A stretch of DNA of 64,000 nucleotides from positions 47,541,037-47,605,036 of the forward strand of contig OU015525.1 in assembly GCA_907165065.1 (NCBI GenBank), read 5' to 3'. Origin of the DNA: Caprimulgus europaeus. Taxonomy: Eukaryota > Chordata > Aves > Caprimulgiformes > Caprimulgidae. The notes beneath the pieces are model-generated. The model saw only the letters and a list, made by a program, of their open reading frames with translations, was not told the origin of the DNA and searched no databases. Positions within the stretch are counted from its first letter, which is position 1. Every line of letters starts with the position of its first letter. Positions 25,651-38,000 of this stretch are shown piece by piece. A program made the translations under genes and the position numbers.

Positions 25651-28347
25651 CTAGAAGTGACAGTCAGATCAGCAGTCCATGCAGGTTTATATGCCTGCTA
25701 TATTTATTCCAACAGGGTGGACATTTGTATGGGCATTAGGTATTGCTTTGCTCTTAATGAATATTCTGCATGCAGAGTCACTACAGAATCAACCTCTTAT
25801 ATCAGTCTGAAAAATAATGTACTTTACGTCCTTTATTCCTCATTTTCCTTTTTATTTATATGTAACATAGCCAAGCAAAACCTGAGCTATAGGAAAACTA
25901 TGTTTTCTGTTCTGTTAAAAACAAAATCATTTCTAAGCTATTAACAAGTTAAAAAAAGGAGAGAGAACACACATGAACAAGGAAAGACTGAAACATGTGA
26001 ACACCATGAGAAATACCTGTTGTTTTGTAAAAAATAAGAAAATATTGCCAACCTTTCCTTATGCAAAATAGTCTACTTTTTGGATGCAGGGTCAGCCTTA
26101 TGAATTTCACTCCATAAGGCAATATTCTGCACATGGATAATGAATTTTGGATGAAAGAATTCCTTCAACCATGTTAGAGGCCTCACTGAAAAGCTTTACT
26201 GTCATGGCTCATCTTATTAGCTAGTATATGCATTGCATTTTTTTTTTTCCTCTTACTGTGAAAGGCTGATATGATTCTATCTTTTTTTAGTGATGTAGCA
26301 AAGTGATTGTAAAATTACTTTGCAACTCTGAAATGGTTCAATTTCAGTTTTCTGTTGTACTAGGAAGGCAATGTCTAGTTATTGTACTGACTTTTTGCAA
26401 GGGGAAAAAAGGTAGAATTAAGTGCAAAACTAAGTAATTGTTTAGTAAAAGATAGAGATTGTTTTTTTTCGTGTTCCATATCAGAATAACCTAAACAATG
26501 TTTTCATGACGCTCATCAGAGGGTGGCAGGGGGGCAGTTAAGCAATCACACGGCATTTGGAAGTTTGTTGTCTATACAATCTGTGAATGTACTTTGAGAA
26601 ATTATGACTTCCCATTAAAAAAACATAGTATTCACAAATTGATTGTTATATATGTAATTTTGTTTTCATTATTCAAAACAAAATTGATTAAAACCACTTA
26701 GTTTGATCCAAGTTGGGTCAAAGCATTTCTATGTGACTTCTCACGTGGAACTTTTTGAATTTTGCTGACAGTTGCAGTTGGATTTTGGTATGCATATAGA
26801 TGATTAAGAAGTCTCAGCTTCTTGTATTTTATGAAATGTGACTTATATTGTTGACTGTCCAAAAATCATAATTTCTAATCTCTGAACCTTTTATTTCAAG
26901 AAAACAAATTTTGGTCTTCCAATAGCAGTAGGAAACAGTTAGTCTGAATTGAAAAGATTTGTTACAAAGCCTATTTTGCCTGCAACACAAAAAGTAGAGC
27001 AGAGCAATAGCAGCGCTTATGCACAGCAAGAAGACTTGGGAGGCTACAAAGAGCTTTTCAAACTCACTTATTCGGTTGACAATTCTTTTAGCAAATGATG
27101 CAGCCATACACATTTTTTAAGGGGAAAGATGGTGTAACAAAAAAAAGGTCAATGAGGACTGTAATCAACTGCTAAGTCTTATCCAGTGATAAACAAGGAG
27201 ATATCGATTCTCAGGAGGGAAAACAACATTTTCATTTGAATACAGTGTTGTAAAATGTTTCCCCATAAGGTTTACTGAGATCCAGGTTCAAAAATTTTTT
27301 ATTTTCCATAGTTTATTTTTGTTTCAGGATTTTTGAAATGTCTTCTAAAGAGGACCCCCTCTAGCTACAGCTTTCTTCATGTCTGAAGCCAGCTTGATGA
27401 TAAAACATGAAAAATAATGCTTTCTGCAAGGGAACATGATACAAATATTTCCATAATGAATATAAATTATCATATGCTAGGCTTTATTATATTGAGGTTT
27501 CTTTTCCTGACCTTAGGGTTAAGTACATGACAGCTGACCTAAAGCTCCCTCTGGGAACTGGGACGTTATTTGTATAGCATAAGTGCTTTGACACAGGACT
27601 TTTGAAGCTGGTAGCAGTTAGGAATCACATAGGAACTGCCAATTTCCTCCTTGCACTGGCTGAAATTCCACCAAGTGGACTTGATGTTGATTTTCCCTGT
27701 CAAGGCTGTGGCATGTGGCAGAGTTTGGTTGTCTCATGGGATATGTACAGTGTAAAGCTATCATTAATAAATGTACTAGCTTTATAAGCCCAGTACTCAC
27801 GCAGTCTATTTGGCTGCACTAAGGACTAGACCTTGTTAATGACGCTCTCCTTGTCCTAGTACTAATTCAGTTAGAGCTAGCTTGAGAATTCTTGTAAACT
27901 GTGTCCATTGTGATTACTCTCACTGCAGCAAAGAACAACTGTTATTCAGCAGCTATTATACGTGTTTGAATCTGGAGCACATTTTTCTGAGGTGAAGATG
28001 ATAAGTAGGAGTTCATCCACAAATAAACTAATTTGAAGAAGTTTTATTTCACTAAGAAAACACAGATCATGTGTAATTCAAGCAAAAGACCAGAACACAG
28101 TTCAGCTATTATCTTTCTTAGATGTTGGAAACACTTTAGCCCTGTTACAATAAGCTATCATGTGACTTCACAAGACACAGACTTCAATAGGAAAAGCCAT
28201 AAGGGCTCCTTTCCTTTGTCTGTGACCCTGTTCCTCTTCACCTGATCTGCTACAGCTATTTTCAGGGTCACTCTGTAAGCCCGTCCACTCTAGAAATAGT
28301 GATAGGATGAAAGTAATCCCTTTGTTTCTAGGATTATTTTTAAACTA
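25651..28347. other. AT-rich non-coding DNA, no gene seen
   Basis: Only short chance frames. I see no transposon end or RNA gene. Confidence 0.45.
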
Positions 28348-28530
28348 TTGTATTTCAGTGATCCCCATCACAGCTTTGACAAAGAAGCAACTAGCATGTG
28401 GGAGGTAGTGAATGGAGATGTGAAGGCAGAGACTGCTGAAGAAGACCTAGTCCCCAAAGGCTGTACTCTGTGCAGCAGTAGAGGAAGCTGCCACAGCACC
28501 TCCACCTCCATGGAAGGGCACAGGAACTGA
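28348..28530 (+). other. Weak exon-like segment
   Basis: A pyrimidine-rich stretch and TATTTCAG at about 28350-28358 resemble a splice acceptor. An open frame of about 57 codons follows (DKEATSMWEVVNGDVKAET region) to a TGA, with a GGGAGGTAGTG donor-like site near 28400. The region is GC-richer than its surroundings. The peptide is not recognisable. This may be a non-coding RNA exon or nothing. Confidence 0.12.
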
Positions 28531-31433
28531 GACAGTCCCCAGAGCCTCCTTTCTTCCTTTATGCAACACATCCTTTAAGTCCCCTTGGATATCTCCCATG
28601 AAGGAGTGCACGGCTTGTAAATATCTCCTGAAACTTTCCACCTAACTACCTAAATTACAGACTGTAATTATTTTCTTGAGGAAATAAATGAACTACTGAA
28701 GTACCTTGGGTTCAAGGTGAAGAAATGAATGCATTCTACTTATTGCTATACTTGGAATCAAAATAGCTTCTTGCCTTAGCTTCCCTGGTGATTACTATAA
28801 CTGACAATATATTAAAAACTTAGCCTGGATACCTATATGCTCCCATGCATACTGACCTTCAATCAGAATTTCAGACATAATTAAATGCTTCATAAAAACT
28901 ATTCAAATATTATCTTTAGCTTCAACTTGGGCCTGTACCAGTTATTTTGGCAATCCCACAAGGGAAGGATCACTCTCTGAAAGTGACTTTACCAGGGTGA
29001 ATTTAAGACTAGCCAAAACAGGAAAACACATAACAGTTCATGCTGAGAGAGATCACACATCAGAAAGAAAAAAAGTCATTGGCATCAAATCCCTCACAAT
29101 GATACCACTACACACGATCTTGTGTATAACCTCTATATGCTGTCATATAAAACATGAGAGTATAATAAAAATCTAGCCATGAAGGTTCCACCATGTTCAC
29201 AGTAATTTTTATTCATTTTGCACAATACCAGTTTGTATAGCAGTCAAACTTGATTTACAAATCAAAGGTTCTGAGGTCATGAACCAGAGGAAATAGTACC
29301 TGAAGAAATGCTCTGACATACAGCAGTATAAGAAATCTATAGATGTTTTTCCAAAAGTCTTCCTTAGCCATTGAAATCTCATTTGAAACATGATGTACTT
29401 TGTGTGTCTGCCTTTCTCAAAAATCACACAGAAGTCAATATACCGTCATATCAAGAGCAGATCAACGTGTGTCTTACCTGTCAAGCCTGTCACGTCCTTC
29501 TCTTAGTTTTATTACTGCAGCTGTTGAGTCAGTGCATGAAAACAGTAAGAGCATGAGCTCATTCATGTATAGGCTGGATGATTATGTTGTGACAGTGCCA
29601 CTTTTAACTTAAAGCAAACTATTCCTCGGAAATCCTTTCCTCAGTTCCTACAGGTAGTGAACTCCTTTCATTCTTGGTATCTGTTGTTGTTATTGTTGGA
29701 GAAAATGAAAATATTTTAATAATAAAATATAAATATTAATCAGATCCAATAGGCTCTCTGTAGAGTAACACTGATTTAATTACTTTTTAAAACCTGTTTT
29801 ACAGCCAAGATTCCACCCAATTTCCCAGCTTGGCTAACCTTTCCCAGAAAAGGGGAAGAATATTGTTTTCAGAGATTCACCAGGACTTTATACAAAACAG
29901 TTTTTAAAGTCACAAGTGCCTTCAATAAGATGCAAATCCTAGATGAAATGTCTAGTTATAAAAAGATATATTTACATATATTCTAATGACATTTAAATAA
30001 TTAAAACAAGAGCATCCATTTATTCAATCAGACTCTAATTTAAGTGCATGCATATTTTTTGAAAATAGTTTTAATTTTTTTTTTTTTTTTTTTGCCAATA
30101 GATGGTGCTAGCAATTTCTGCATGTAGTGATATATCTGCACCCATTTTACTCAGCTCAGTCCCATAACAATCTTCTGGAACTGCTAGAGAGAAACAGTCT
30201 ATCCATGTGGCAATTAAAGTAGAAAATGCCAGCTCACCAGTAGCCCACATTTTACATATTGAAAAGGCGAGTAAAGCAGGAAAAAGCCATCAGTATCTAC
30301 CCACTGCAGAACATATACAGTATGCAAATAAGAAATCTGCTGTTCTCATTCCTCCAATGTATTTTCAAGATTTCTGGAACAGTCACATCACATTTTGCAA
30401 TCATTAGGGTGCATACTTTTAGCAAAAAGAATGCTGGCATCAGTCAAATTAGCTCCTCCATCCATCTTCCAGAGCACAATGAAAACTTAATGTCTTAAGT
30501 CCAAATCCTGCCTAGATTTCATGCACATATCATACTTTACACTCTGGGAATAGTTCTGCCAGAGTCAATCAAGATGTTCACGATATGTAAAGTTAAGAAA
30601 ATCTTGTTATTATTTATTAATTTGGAGGTATAGGTAGTGTTTCGACTGTGTGGAATTGACTGTAGTGGCTCTCCATGGAAGTGGACAGATGCTTCCACAG
30701 CTGCTAAGAACATGCATCCAACATGGAACATGTTTTTATGATATCCGATCTGCCCTAGACATCTAGAAAGATCACATTCAAAATTCATTGTTCAGTTGTT
30801 TCATTTCTGTGGATCAGGTTTTTTGTGTGTTCAGAGAAAGTACATTCAAGGTCACTGCAAGTGCAACTTTTAAAAAAAGAATAAATTTAGAATAGATAGA
30901 AGCAATCTTGTTCTGTATGTTTCAAATTTCCTCTAAAAATTTTGGTGTCTCTAAAAAAAACCCAAGAACTGTTTCAAATATCTCACTGTCAACAGCTTTA
31001 TTTTTCATATTACTTATAGACATTTTCAAAATATTTTTAAATAGTTGAAACACTGCTGCTCTTCAGAGGAAAGCTGTAGTCTTGTGCTCCCCAGTTCATT
31101 TCCACAGATAGTACGCTCTTCAGTGTGAACTGGCTTTACACAACATGGAAGTAAGCCCTCTGGAATAACAGATTTTCATGAGAAACCTTGAGCTTACAGA
31201 CCTTGAGCTCCTGGGGATTTTGGTTACTTGTGATTTCCTTCTGTGACCTCCACTGTTTTTGAGGACCAAAAAAAGGAATTGCAGATTTCCAAAATTTATG
31301 TACATATGTGTGTGTATTACGTAAGTAGAAAATATTTTAAATATTGTTACATAATACTATTACATACATTATATTTTATTATATATTAGGCTTTAATATA
31401 AATTCTATTATATGCTATACAATATATTGTTAT
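28531..31433. other. AT-rich non-coding DNA, no gene seen
   Basis: Contains a T19 run at 30075-30093. The last ~110 bases before the CR1 are extremely AT-rich (TATTATATA-type repeats), a typical landing site for a LINE insertion. Confidence 0.45.
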
Positions 31434-32712
31434 AATCACAGAATCACAGAATTGCTTAGATTGGAAAAGACATATAACATCATTGAGTCCAATCATTAAC
31501 CCAACACTGAAAAGTCCCTGCTAAACCATATCCCTAAGCACTATGTCTATACGACTCTAAATCCTTCCACGGATGGGGACTCCATCACTGCCCTGGGCAA
31601 CTCATTCCAATGCCTGATAACCCTTTCAGTGAAGAAATTCTTCCTAATATCCAATCTAAACTTCCCTAGGTGCAACTTGAGGCCATTTCATCTTGTCCTG
31701 TCACTTGTTACTTGGTTAAATAGATGGACCCCACTTCTCTACACCCTCCTTTCAGGTAGCTGTAGAGAGCAATAAGGTCTTCCCTCAGCCTCCTTTTCTC
31801 CAGGCTAAACAACTCCAGTTCCCTCAGCCTTTCCTCACAAGACATGTGCTCCAGACCATTCACCAGCTTCATTGCCCTTCTCTGGATGTGCTCTAGCACC
31901 TCCGTGTCCTTCCTGTAGTGAGGGGCCCAAAACTGAACACAGTACTTGAGGTGTGGCCTCACTAGTGCCAAATACAGGGGGATGATCACTTCCCTGGTCC
32001 TACTGGTCACATTATTCCCGGCACAGGCCAGGATGGTGTTGGCCTTCTTGGACACTTGGACACACTGCTACTCACATTCAGCCGACTACCAATCAACACC
32101 CTCAGGTCCCTCCCTGTAAAGCAGCCCTCCAGCCACTCCTCCCCATGCCTGTAAGTGCTGCGTGGGTTGTTGTGGCCAAAGTGCAGAACCCAGCATTTGG
32201 CCTTATTGCTCCTGGACCATCTATCTAGTCTGTCTAGATTCTTCTGCAGAGCCACCCTACCCTCAAGCAGATCAACACTTCCACCCAGCATGGTGTCACC
32301 TGTAAACTTACTGAGGGTGCACTCAATTCCCTCATCCAGATCATTGATAAGGAAGTTAAACAGGACTGGCCTCAGTACTGAGTCCTGGTGAATACCACTC
32401 ATGACCGGCTACAAACTGATATAACTCCATTCACCACAACTCTTTGGGCATGGCCATCCAGACAGTTTTTTGCCCAGCAAAGTTTATGCTTGTCCAAGCC
32501 ATGAGCAGACAGTTTCTCCAGGAGAATGCTGTGGGAAATGGTGTCAAAGGCTTTATTAAAATCCAGATAGACAACATCCACAGACTTTCCTTCATCCACC
32601 AAGTGGGTGACAGTGTTGTAGAAGAAGATCAGGTTAGTCAGGCAGAACCTGCTTTTCCTAAATCCAGGCTGACTGGGCATGATAATTTGGTTGTCCTGCA
32701 TGTACTGTGTGA
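31434..32712 (-). mobile_element. CR1 LINE, 5'-truncated, longest copy in the window
   Basis: About 1.28 kb in minus orientation. At its plus-strand left end is the reverse complement of the CR1 tail (AATCACAGAATCACAGAATT), then the 3' UTR, then ORF2 reading leftward from about 32701. It begins inside RT, upstream of motif A. Several substitutions and frame breaks are visible, so it looks older than the copy at 186-543. The antisense frames at 32155-32391 and 32444-32728 are shadows. Confidence 0.95.
31708..32701 (-). pseudogene. CR1 ORF2 reverse transcriptase, decayed
   Basis: Three successive minus-strand frames cover RT. 32399-32701 carries motif A (VVYLDFNKAFDTISHSILL, with the catalytic Asp) and LDGHAQRVVVNGV. 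32007-32402 carries SGIHQDSVLRPVLFNFLIND, where family members read PQGSVLGP, and SKFTGDTMLGG, where the catalytic FADD has become FTGD. 31708-32055 carries [20 protein letters not shown] and the C-terminal region. The altered motif C and at least two frameshifts make it inactive. Confidence 0.85.
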
Positions 32713-34887
32713 TGGAAAAACTTTATAAAAAATATGCCTGCTTTGTAAAGTAATAAATATCAAACATTGGTAAAGCTGAACATACATTACCAAACAGTAG
32801 ATTCTGTCTCTTTAACTGTAGATTGCAATTAATTCATTATTGTGAACACTCTTCACACTCAAATACAAATCACTGATTTTTACTCTTTTTAACCCTGGAA
32901 ACAATTGTTGGTCATACTGAGTTTAGCAGGTCTCTGAGGGTGAGTATGTTTTTATTCTTCCAATGTTAGCTTGAAATACTTGGGAAGGTTTAGATCAGAT
33001 GTTCAACATTTCAGAAGCTGAGCAGATAATTCTGTGTGGTTGAAAGCTACTGCTGTAGCTACTTTATGTTCTGTAACAATACTTGCAGATCTGTAACAGT
33101 GCACACTGTATCTCAAACATGGCTGCTGGACCAAAATACCAGAGAGCATAGTATTTTGACCTAGTAGGAATAAATCTTGAAGGAGATTCTATGACTTTTT
33201 TTCTTATTTATTTATTTATTTATTAATAAACTAAATAGTGCTTGTGTGATGGATTATTATAGTCCATACTGTTTAAGTGTTACTAATCTTAATACTTCCC
33301 TGAGTCATAACCAATTCTAAATATTACATTAACAAGCAATGTCACAGGACAGCTTGGGGGGGAGAACTGATCAGAGATTGCTTCTATTAGTCCGCTCTTT
33401 TTCAGGGGTGAAAGAAATAAATTCACATTTACATCAGATATTTGTTCTCAGATCCAAAGAACAGGATGGGACCTGTTTTATTTTATAGATATGTATACGT
33501 ATAGTCTATACATTCTTTTACACACAATTTGATAGTTTCCAAGGAGGTATAAATACAGACAATAAATGGGTGTCTTTTTTCACTTGAAAATAAACCAACT
33601 GCTTATGAAGTTTGGCTTGGATTGTTTGCAAGGTTCACCACTAGGAGAGTAAAAGATATTTAAAATGCATTCAGGATTCACACAGCTCTCATTATGTACA
33701 CAAAAGTAGACAAGACATGAATACCAATGGATACATAGAGGTTAGGAAAAACTGGTGATTTAACAAATTTGGAAAAAAAAAATAAACAAGAATTAGGAAG
33801 AAATCTTCCCAGTGGACACTTTATATCTTACTTAATATCAGTTTCTTTTCCCTTTCCTGAAGCACCTGTTAGTGGCCTATGGAAGTGATGATTTTGAAGG
33901 CTTGCATGGACCACAGGTCTCATTCTGCACAGTATTTCAAATATTACACAATAAAAGAATAATCCACAGCACACATTGTGAAAAAGTAACAGAAACAGGA
34001 ATATTGACAAAAATCTCAAAAGAGAGTAGGAATCTCATTTTAGCTTGCAATAAGATGGAGCAATCAACTGTATCTTTTCAGTCACAGTCAGAGAAGAATT
34101 GCAAGTTGGGACAGTAAAGCTTTCTCCTGTTGCCATTTAAATCAGTGTCAAAAAGGCTACTAACTTCATCAGTGTACAATTAAACATTCTGCAGGTCCAT
34201 CTTTTTCTACCAGTAAGATCATGGCAGGTGTAACCCAACTATTTACCCCACTAATAAAAAACCTAATGCTAGCATGTGGACTTAATCAATATTATTATTT
34301 GGGCTTGTAGTTTATAAGGGAAAAGAGGTGGTTAAAATGGAATAATGTTCAGGTATCACCACTATGCACTGTGTGGTGGACAACTGCATCTGTAACACTA
34401 TACATGTTCTTGAATTGTTTTTTGTGCAAGAGAATTTGGGAGAAATGACAAAGTCTATGACCAAGGCCAAATAAAAGTTACTGCTGGATTTTAGGGACAG
34501 GTTGATCAGGAAAGGTTACAGACTTTAGCACTTAATATTTTTTAAGTTTCCAGACTTTGAGGGAAAGCTGCATAATTCCACTCTACAAAAAATGTTGAGT
34601 CTTTAAGGATTAAGGAAAAAAGAATAATTATTTATTACATGTCTGTCTTGCTGGGAGCCATATTAGTGAAAGAAATGTTTCAACTCTACAGGAAGCATTT
34701 TCAAAAAAGCTTTTGTGATTGTCTGCTCCTCATTAAATCAAGGTAAAAAGCTAATTAATCTCAATAAAAGGATAATTTCACCAAAGAAAAAGAACCCAGG
34801 AACTCAAAGAAACATTATACCAATCACCATACTTGTTTGACTACCAGATTTTAGTGGTCAAAGTATCCTCCAAATCATTTAGTAATT
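32713..34887. other. AT-rich non-coding DNA, no gene seen
   Basis: Holds a (TTTA)n tract at 33204-33225. I see nothing else. Confidence 0.45.
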
Positions 34888-35008
34888 ATAGACTCATATA
34901 AGTTGCAGGCCACCTAGTCCAATTCTCTGCTCAGAGAATTTTGAATCATATCAGGTGGCTCAGAGCTTTGTCCAGTCACAACTTAAACATGTCCAAAGAC
35001 AGACATGT
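34888..35008 (-). mobile_element. Old CR1 3' UTR fragment
   Basis: In minus orientation. The plus strand reads ATAGACTCATA...GGCCACCTAGTCCAATTCTCTGCTCAGAG...CAGAGCTTTGTCCAGTCA...ACTTAAACATGTCCAAAGACAG. This matches the order of motifs at the 3' end of older CR1 subfamilies. It is diverged and lacks a clean tail, so it is older than the other copies. Confidence 0.7.
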
Positions 35009-38000
35009 TGAGTGTTTTGAACATCAGTCTGAACAGGAAAAACAAACACTTGCAAGTAGGACCAAGGGTGTGATCTACTCATTGAAGTTTTGACTGTAAT
35101 TACTGGCACTATGCTCTATCTCTTCTGTAAAAGGTCTTAGCAGAGGTGAGTTAGAGAATTTTTATTCCAATACTTATTGTTGATATGGTCTCCAAGGAAC
35201 TGAGGTGAATCAAGATCCAAGCAACTCCACATATTGAAAGGATCATACTGAGAAGGCTAGATAGGATTGAAGCATAGGCTTTTCTGGCAACCATGTACCG
35301 TGCAAGTAGGTGTCTAAATTCTAACTATCCCATAATATCTGGTTTTCATGCATGTAATTAAAAATCAAGAAGAGTAAGATAAAACCTCAGTCTAACAAAA
35401 TGAAACATCTTATTTAAGGATCTCTGACTTCCATGTGAAATATTTAAAGGGTTACCAAGACAAAATTCAATTACCTTATAAACCATCGGTAGTATTAAAG
35501 TGTGAATATGAGGGACACTAGTACCCAAACTGCTTTGCTATTGATCAGATTTTAAAAGTGTGAAGTCTCTGAGAAAGCAAAAGATAGATAGTCAAAAGGC
35601 ACAGGGAGGTTGGAAGTTTTTTTGTCCAGCTTGTTCAAATATGATGTTGTTCTTTTTTCAGCAGATAAAATGCATTCAGACATTCCCACAAAGGAAATTA
35701 TATTGTATGCCACTTTTTTAATAAGATTAAAAGAGCTACTTTCACCACTAGTGACTGCCATTAATTGGTATGCTGCAAGGGAGCTGACACATCCCTGGAT
35801 GGCACATCTATTAAAGTGTAGACTGCAATCAGTAAAATAGGTTTTCCAACAAATGACTTGTCAAAGCTTTGACACAAGAATTACGTATGCTTATAGGCAG
35901 TCAATTTCTCCCAGTTCAAATGATCGTCGACACTGGAATCTGAAACACAGTGAAGTGTGTTTCTCCATTTTTGTTTGATTAAAGTGCTAATCCATGAAGA
36001 AAACCGGATCAGTCAGTGTCCTAAGGATGGAAAAAAACGGTTCAAGGTGCAGTGGTGCAGGAATACATCAGCTTTCCATTTTTCTTCTCCAGAAGCTGTA
36101 AATCCAAGACAGTCTTAGTCTTTCTGTGGTAGTAGATGTGAACAAAAAATGCCTTTCAACTGACAGTTCAACCATCCAAGATTACTAGCCCAGCCTGGTT
36201 CCCTTTGATCTTCAGTCTTTCTGGAAATAAAAATCCTTATCTTGCTACCTAGCAGCAAATGCACAGGTTTTACCTGGATAAATCACTGGTAGCATTCAGT
36301 GGCACAGCTGCTGTTTACTGTAGATGCAAAACGTTCACTTGAGAAACATATTTTTTAATTCTTATTTTATATTGAAATCTATGCATTCTTTGGCTTAAGT
36401 ACTGAATTTTAACTCCTCTTCTGTATCTGGAAGTCTGAGTGGACAGGAATAATGTTTTAATTAAATTGGATAAGTACTTTCTTAGGATGGATGTGACAGC
36501 ATCTCAGGGTCACTGTTTACTCCACCTTGTCACCTGGCTTATGCCTGACAATTATTCCTGGGACTATGTGTTATAACATAGTATGAAATCATAATACACA
36601 AGTCTGCTTTTAAGAAGCTCTCTGGAGAGCTTTAAGGAGACCCTGTAACAACGAATACTAAGGGATAGGAATCACCTCCCTCGACTTCAACATTTAATCA
36701 CTTACATGCCTCTTGTAAATTAGAGAGATTCAGAAGATGATTCATTTTAGAATTTCTCTTTAGCTGGTACTTAAAAGATTAACCAGATATTTAACTTTCA
36801 CACTATAAAGGCTAGAGAAAGTGAACAGCAATCTTGGATAAATATCTTTAATGCTGCTTGACTCTCACCACTGGAGGAAAAAAAAAATAAATCAACACAA
36901 AACCCTAATGATGTAGATTTAAAAAGCTGACTTCACTGGAAACGTCAGATTTTCCTAGTAAAGTCTCTAATAACTTGCAAGATTTAGGTTTTCCAAGTTC
37001 ATTTCTTATGTCTTGATTTCATTTTTTTCATACTTTTATTTTCACACATAACTAACACATGCAACCAGGGAAAGGTTATTTTTCACTAGGAAATCTGATT
37101 TTCAGCCTAAAGACCTTTATAAAGCTGAAGGCAGGAAAAGATAATTGAATCACAGTGATGGTCTACAGAATTTTCTCACAAATAAAACTGAAAACTGGGT
37201 TCAACTAAACCTATACTGGCCATGAATAGTTATTTCCACAATTTTGTAAATAAGTAGGGACTCTATCTTTTGTTGAAAAGTGATAATTCTAGGGTATTTA
37301 GTTTTCCAAAGCACTGAAGCTTTACCAGTTTGCTTACGTTTTCCTGCTTGATGTATGAATGTAAGATACTTCAGACTTCTCTAAGGAATTCAACTTTTTA
37401 TCATGGATTTTCCAATGTTAAAATGAACTCTCCATAATATCAATAAAACACATGGCTTAAATGGATTAAGCACTAGTTAACTTACAGCTCTCAAAGCAGT
37501 TGTCAATAGGGAACCATCTCTGAACAAGGATGTTGCAAGCACTGTACTGCAGTCATTAATATTAGACTGGACCTTGTTCAATATTCCTTTCAGTGGTCTG
37601 GAAATAAATATCAAATCGCTGTTTTTAAAACGGCATTCAGATTTGAAAGGTTTCAAATAATGGTGGCTAGGTGTTCATTCCAAGCAATTGAAACTGTTGA
37701 CTACAACAGACCCTTTCACTAAATAAGACCTAATGTAGTCAAAGAAACAAGGTGACAAAGATGGTAAATGAGAGGCTATACCTCTAGCATGTGCAACTGT
37801 ATCCTAGAAAACTAGGACTGCAGGAAAAGATCTAGAATTCATAGCAGCACTAAAACAATTCAACATGAGCTTTCTGTGGGAGGCTGGGATAAATTGGGTT
37901 AATGAAATCCTTGATGCTAACTGTCAGGTAGAAGCAAGGCCAGTTATACACCTGTTCTATTTTTAAGTTTTTCCCTACTTGATATATGAAGTTATTACTG

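Noticed and set aside
32155..32728. 78- and 94-codon plus-strand frames
   Set aside because: Shadows of the CR1 reverse transcriptase, which lies on the minus strand.
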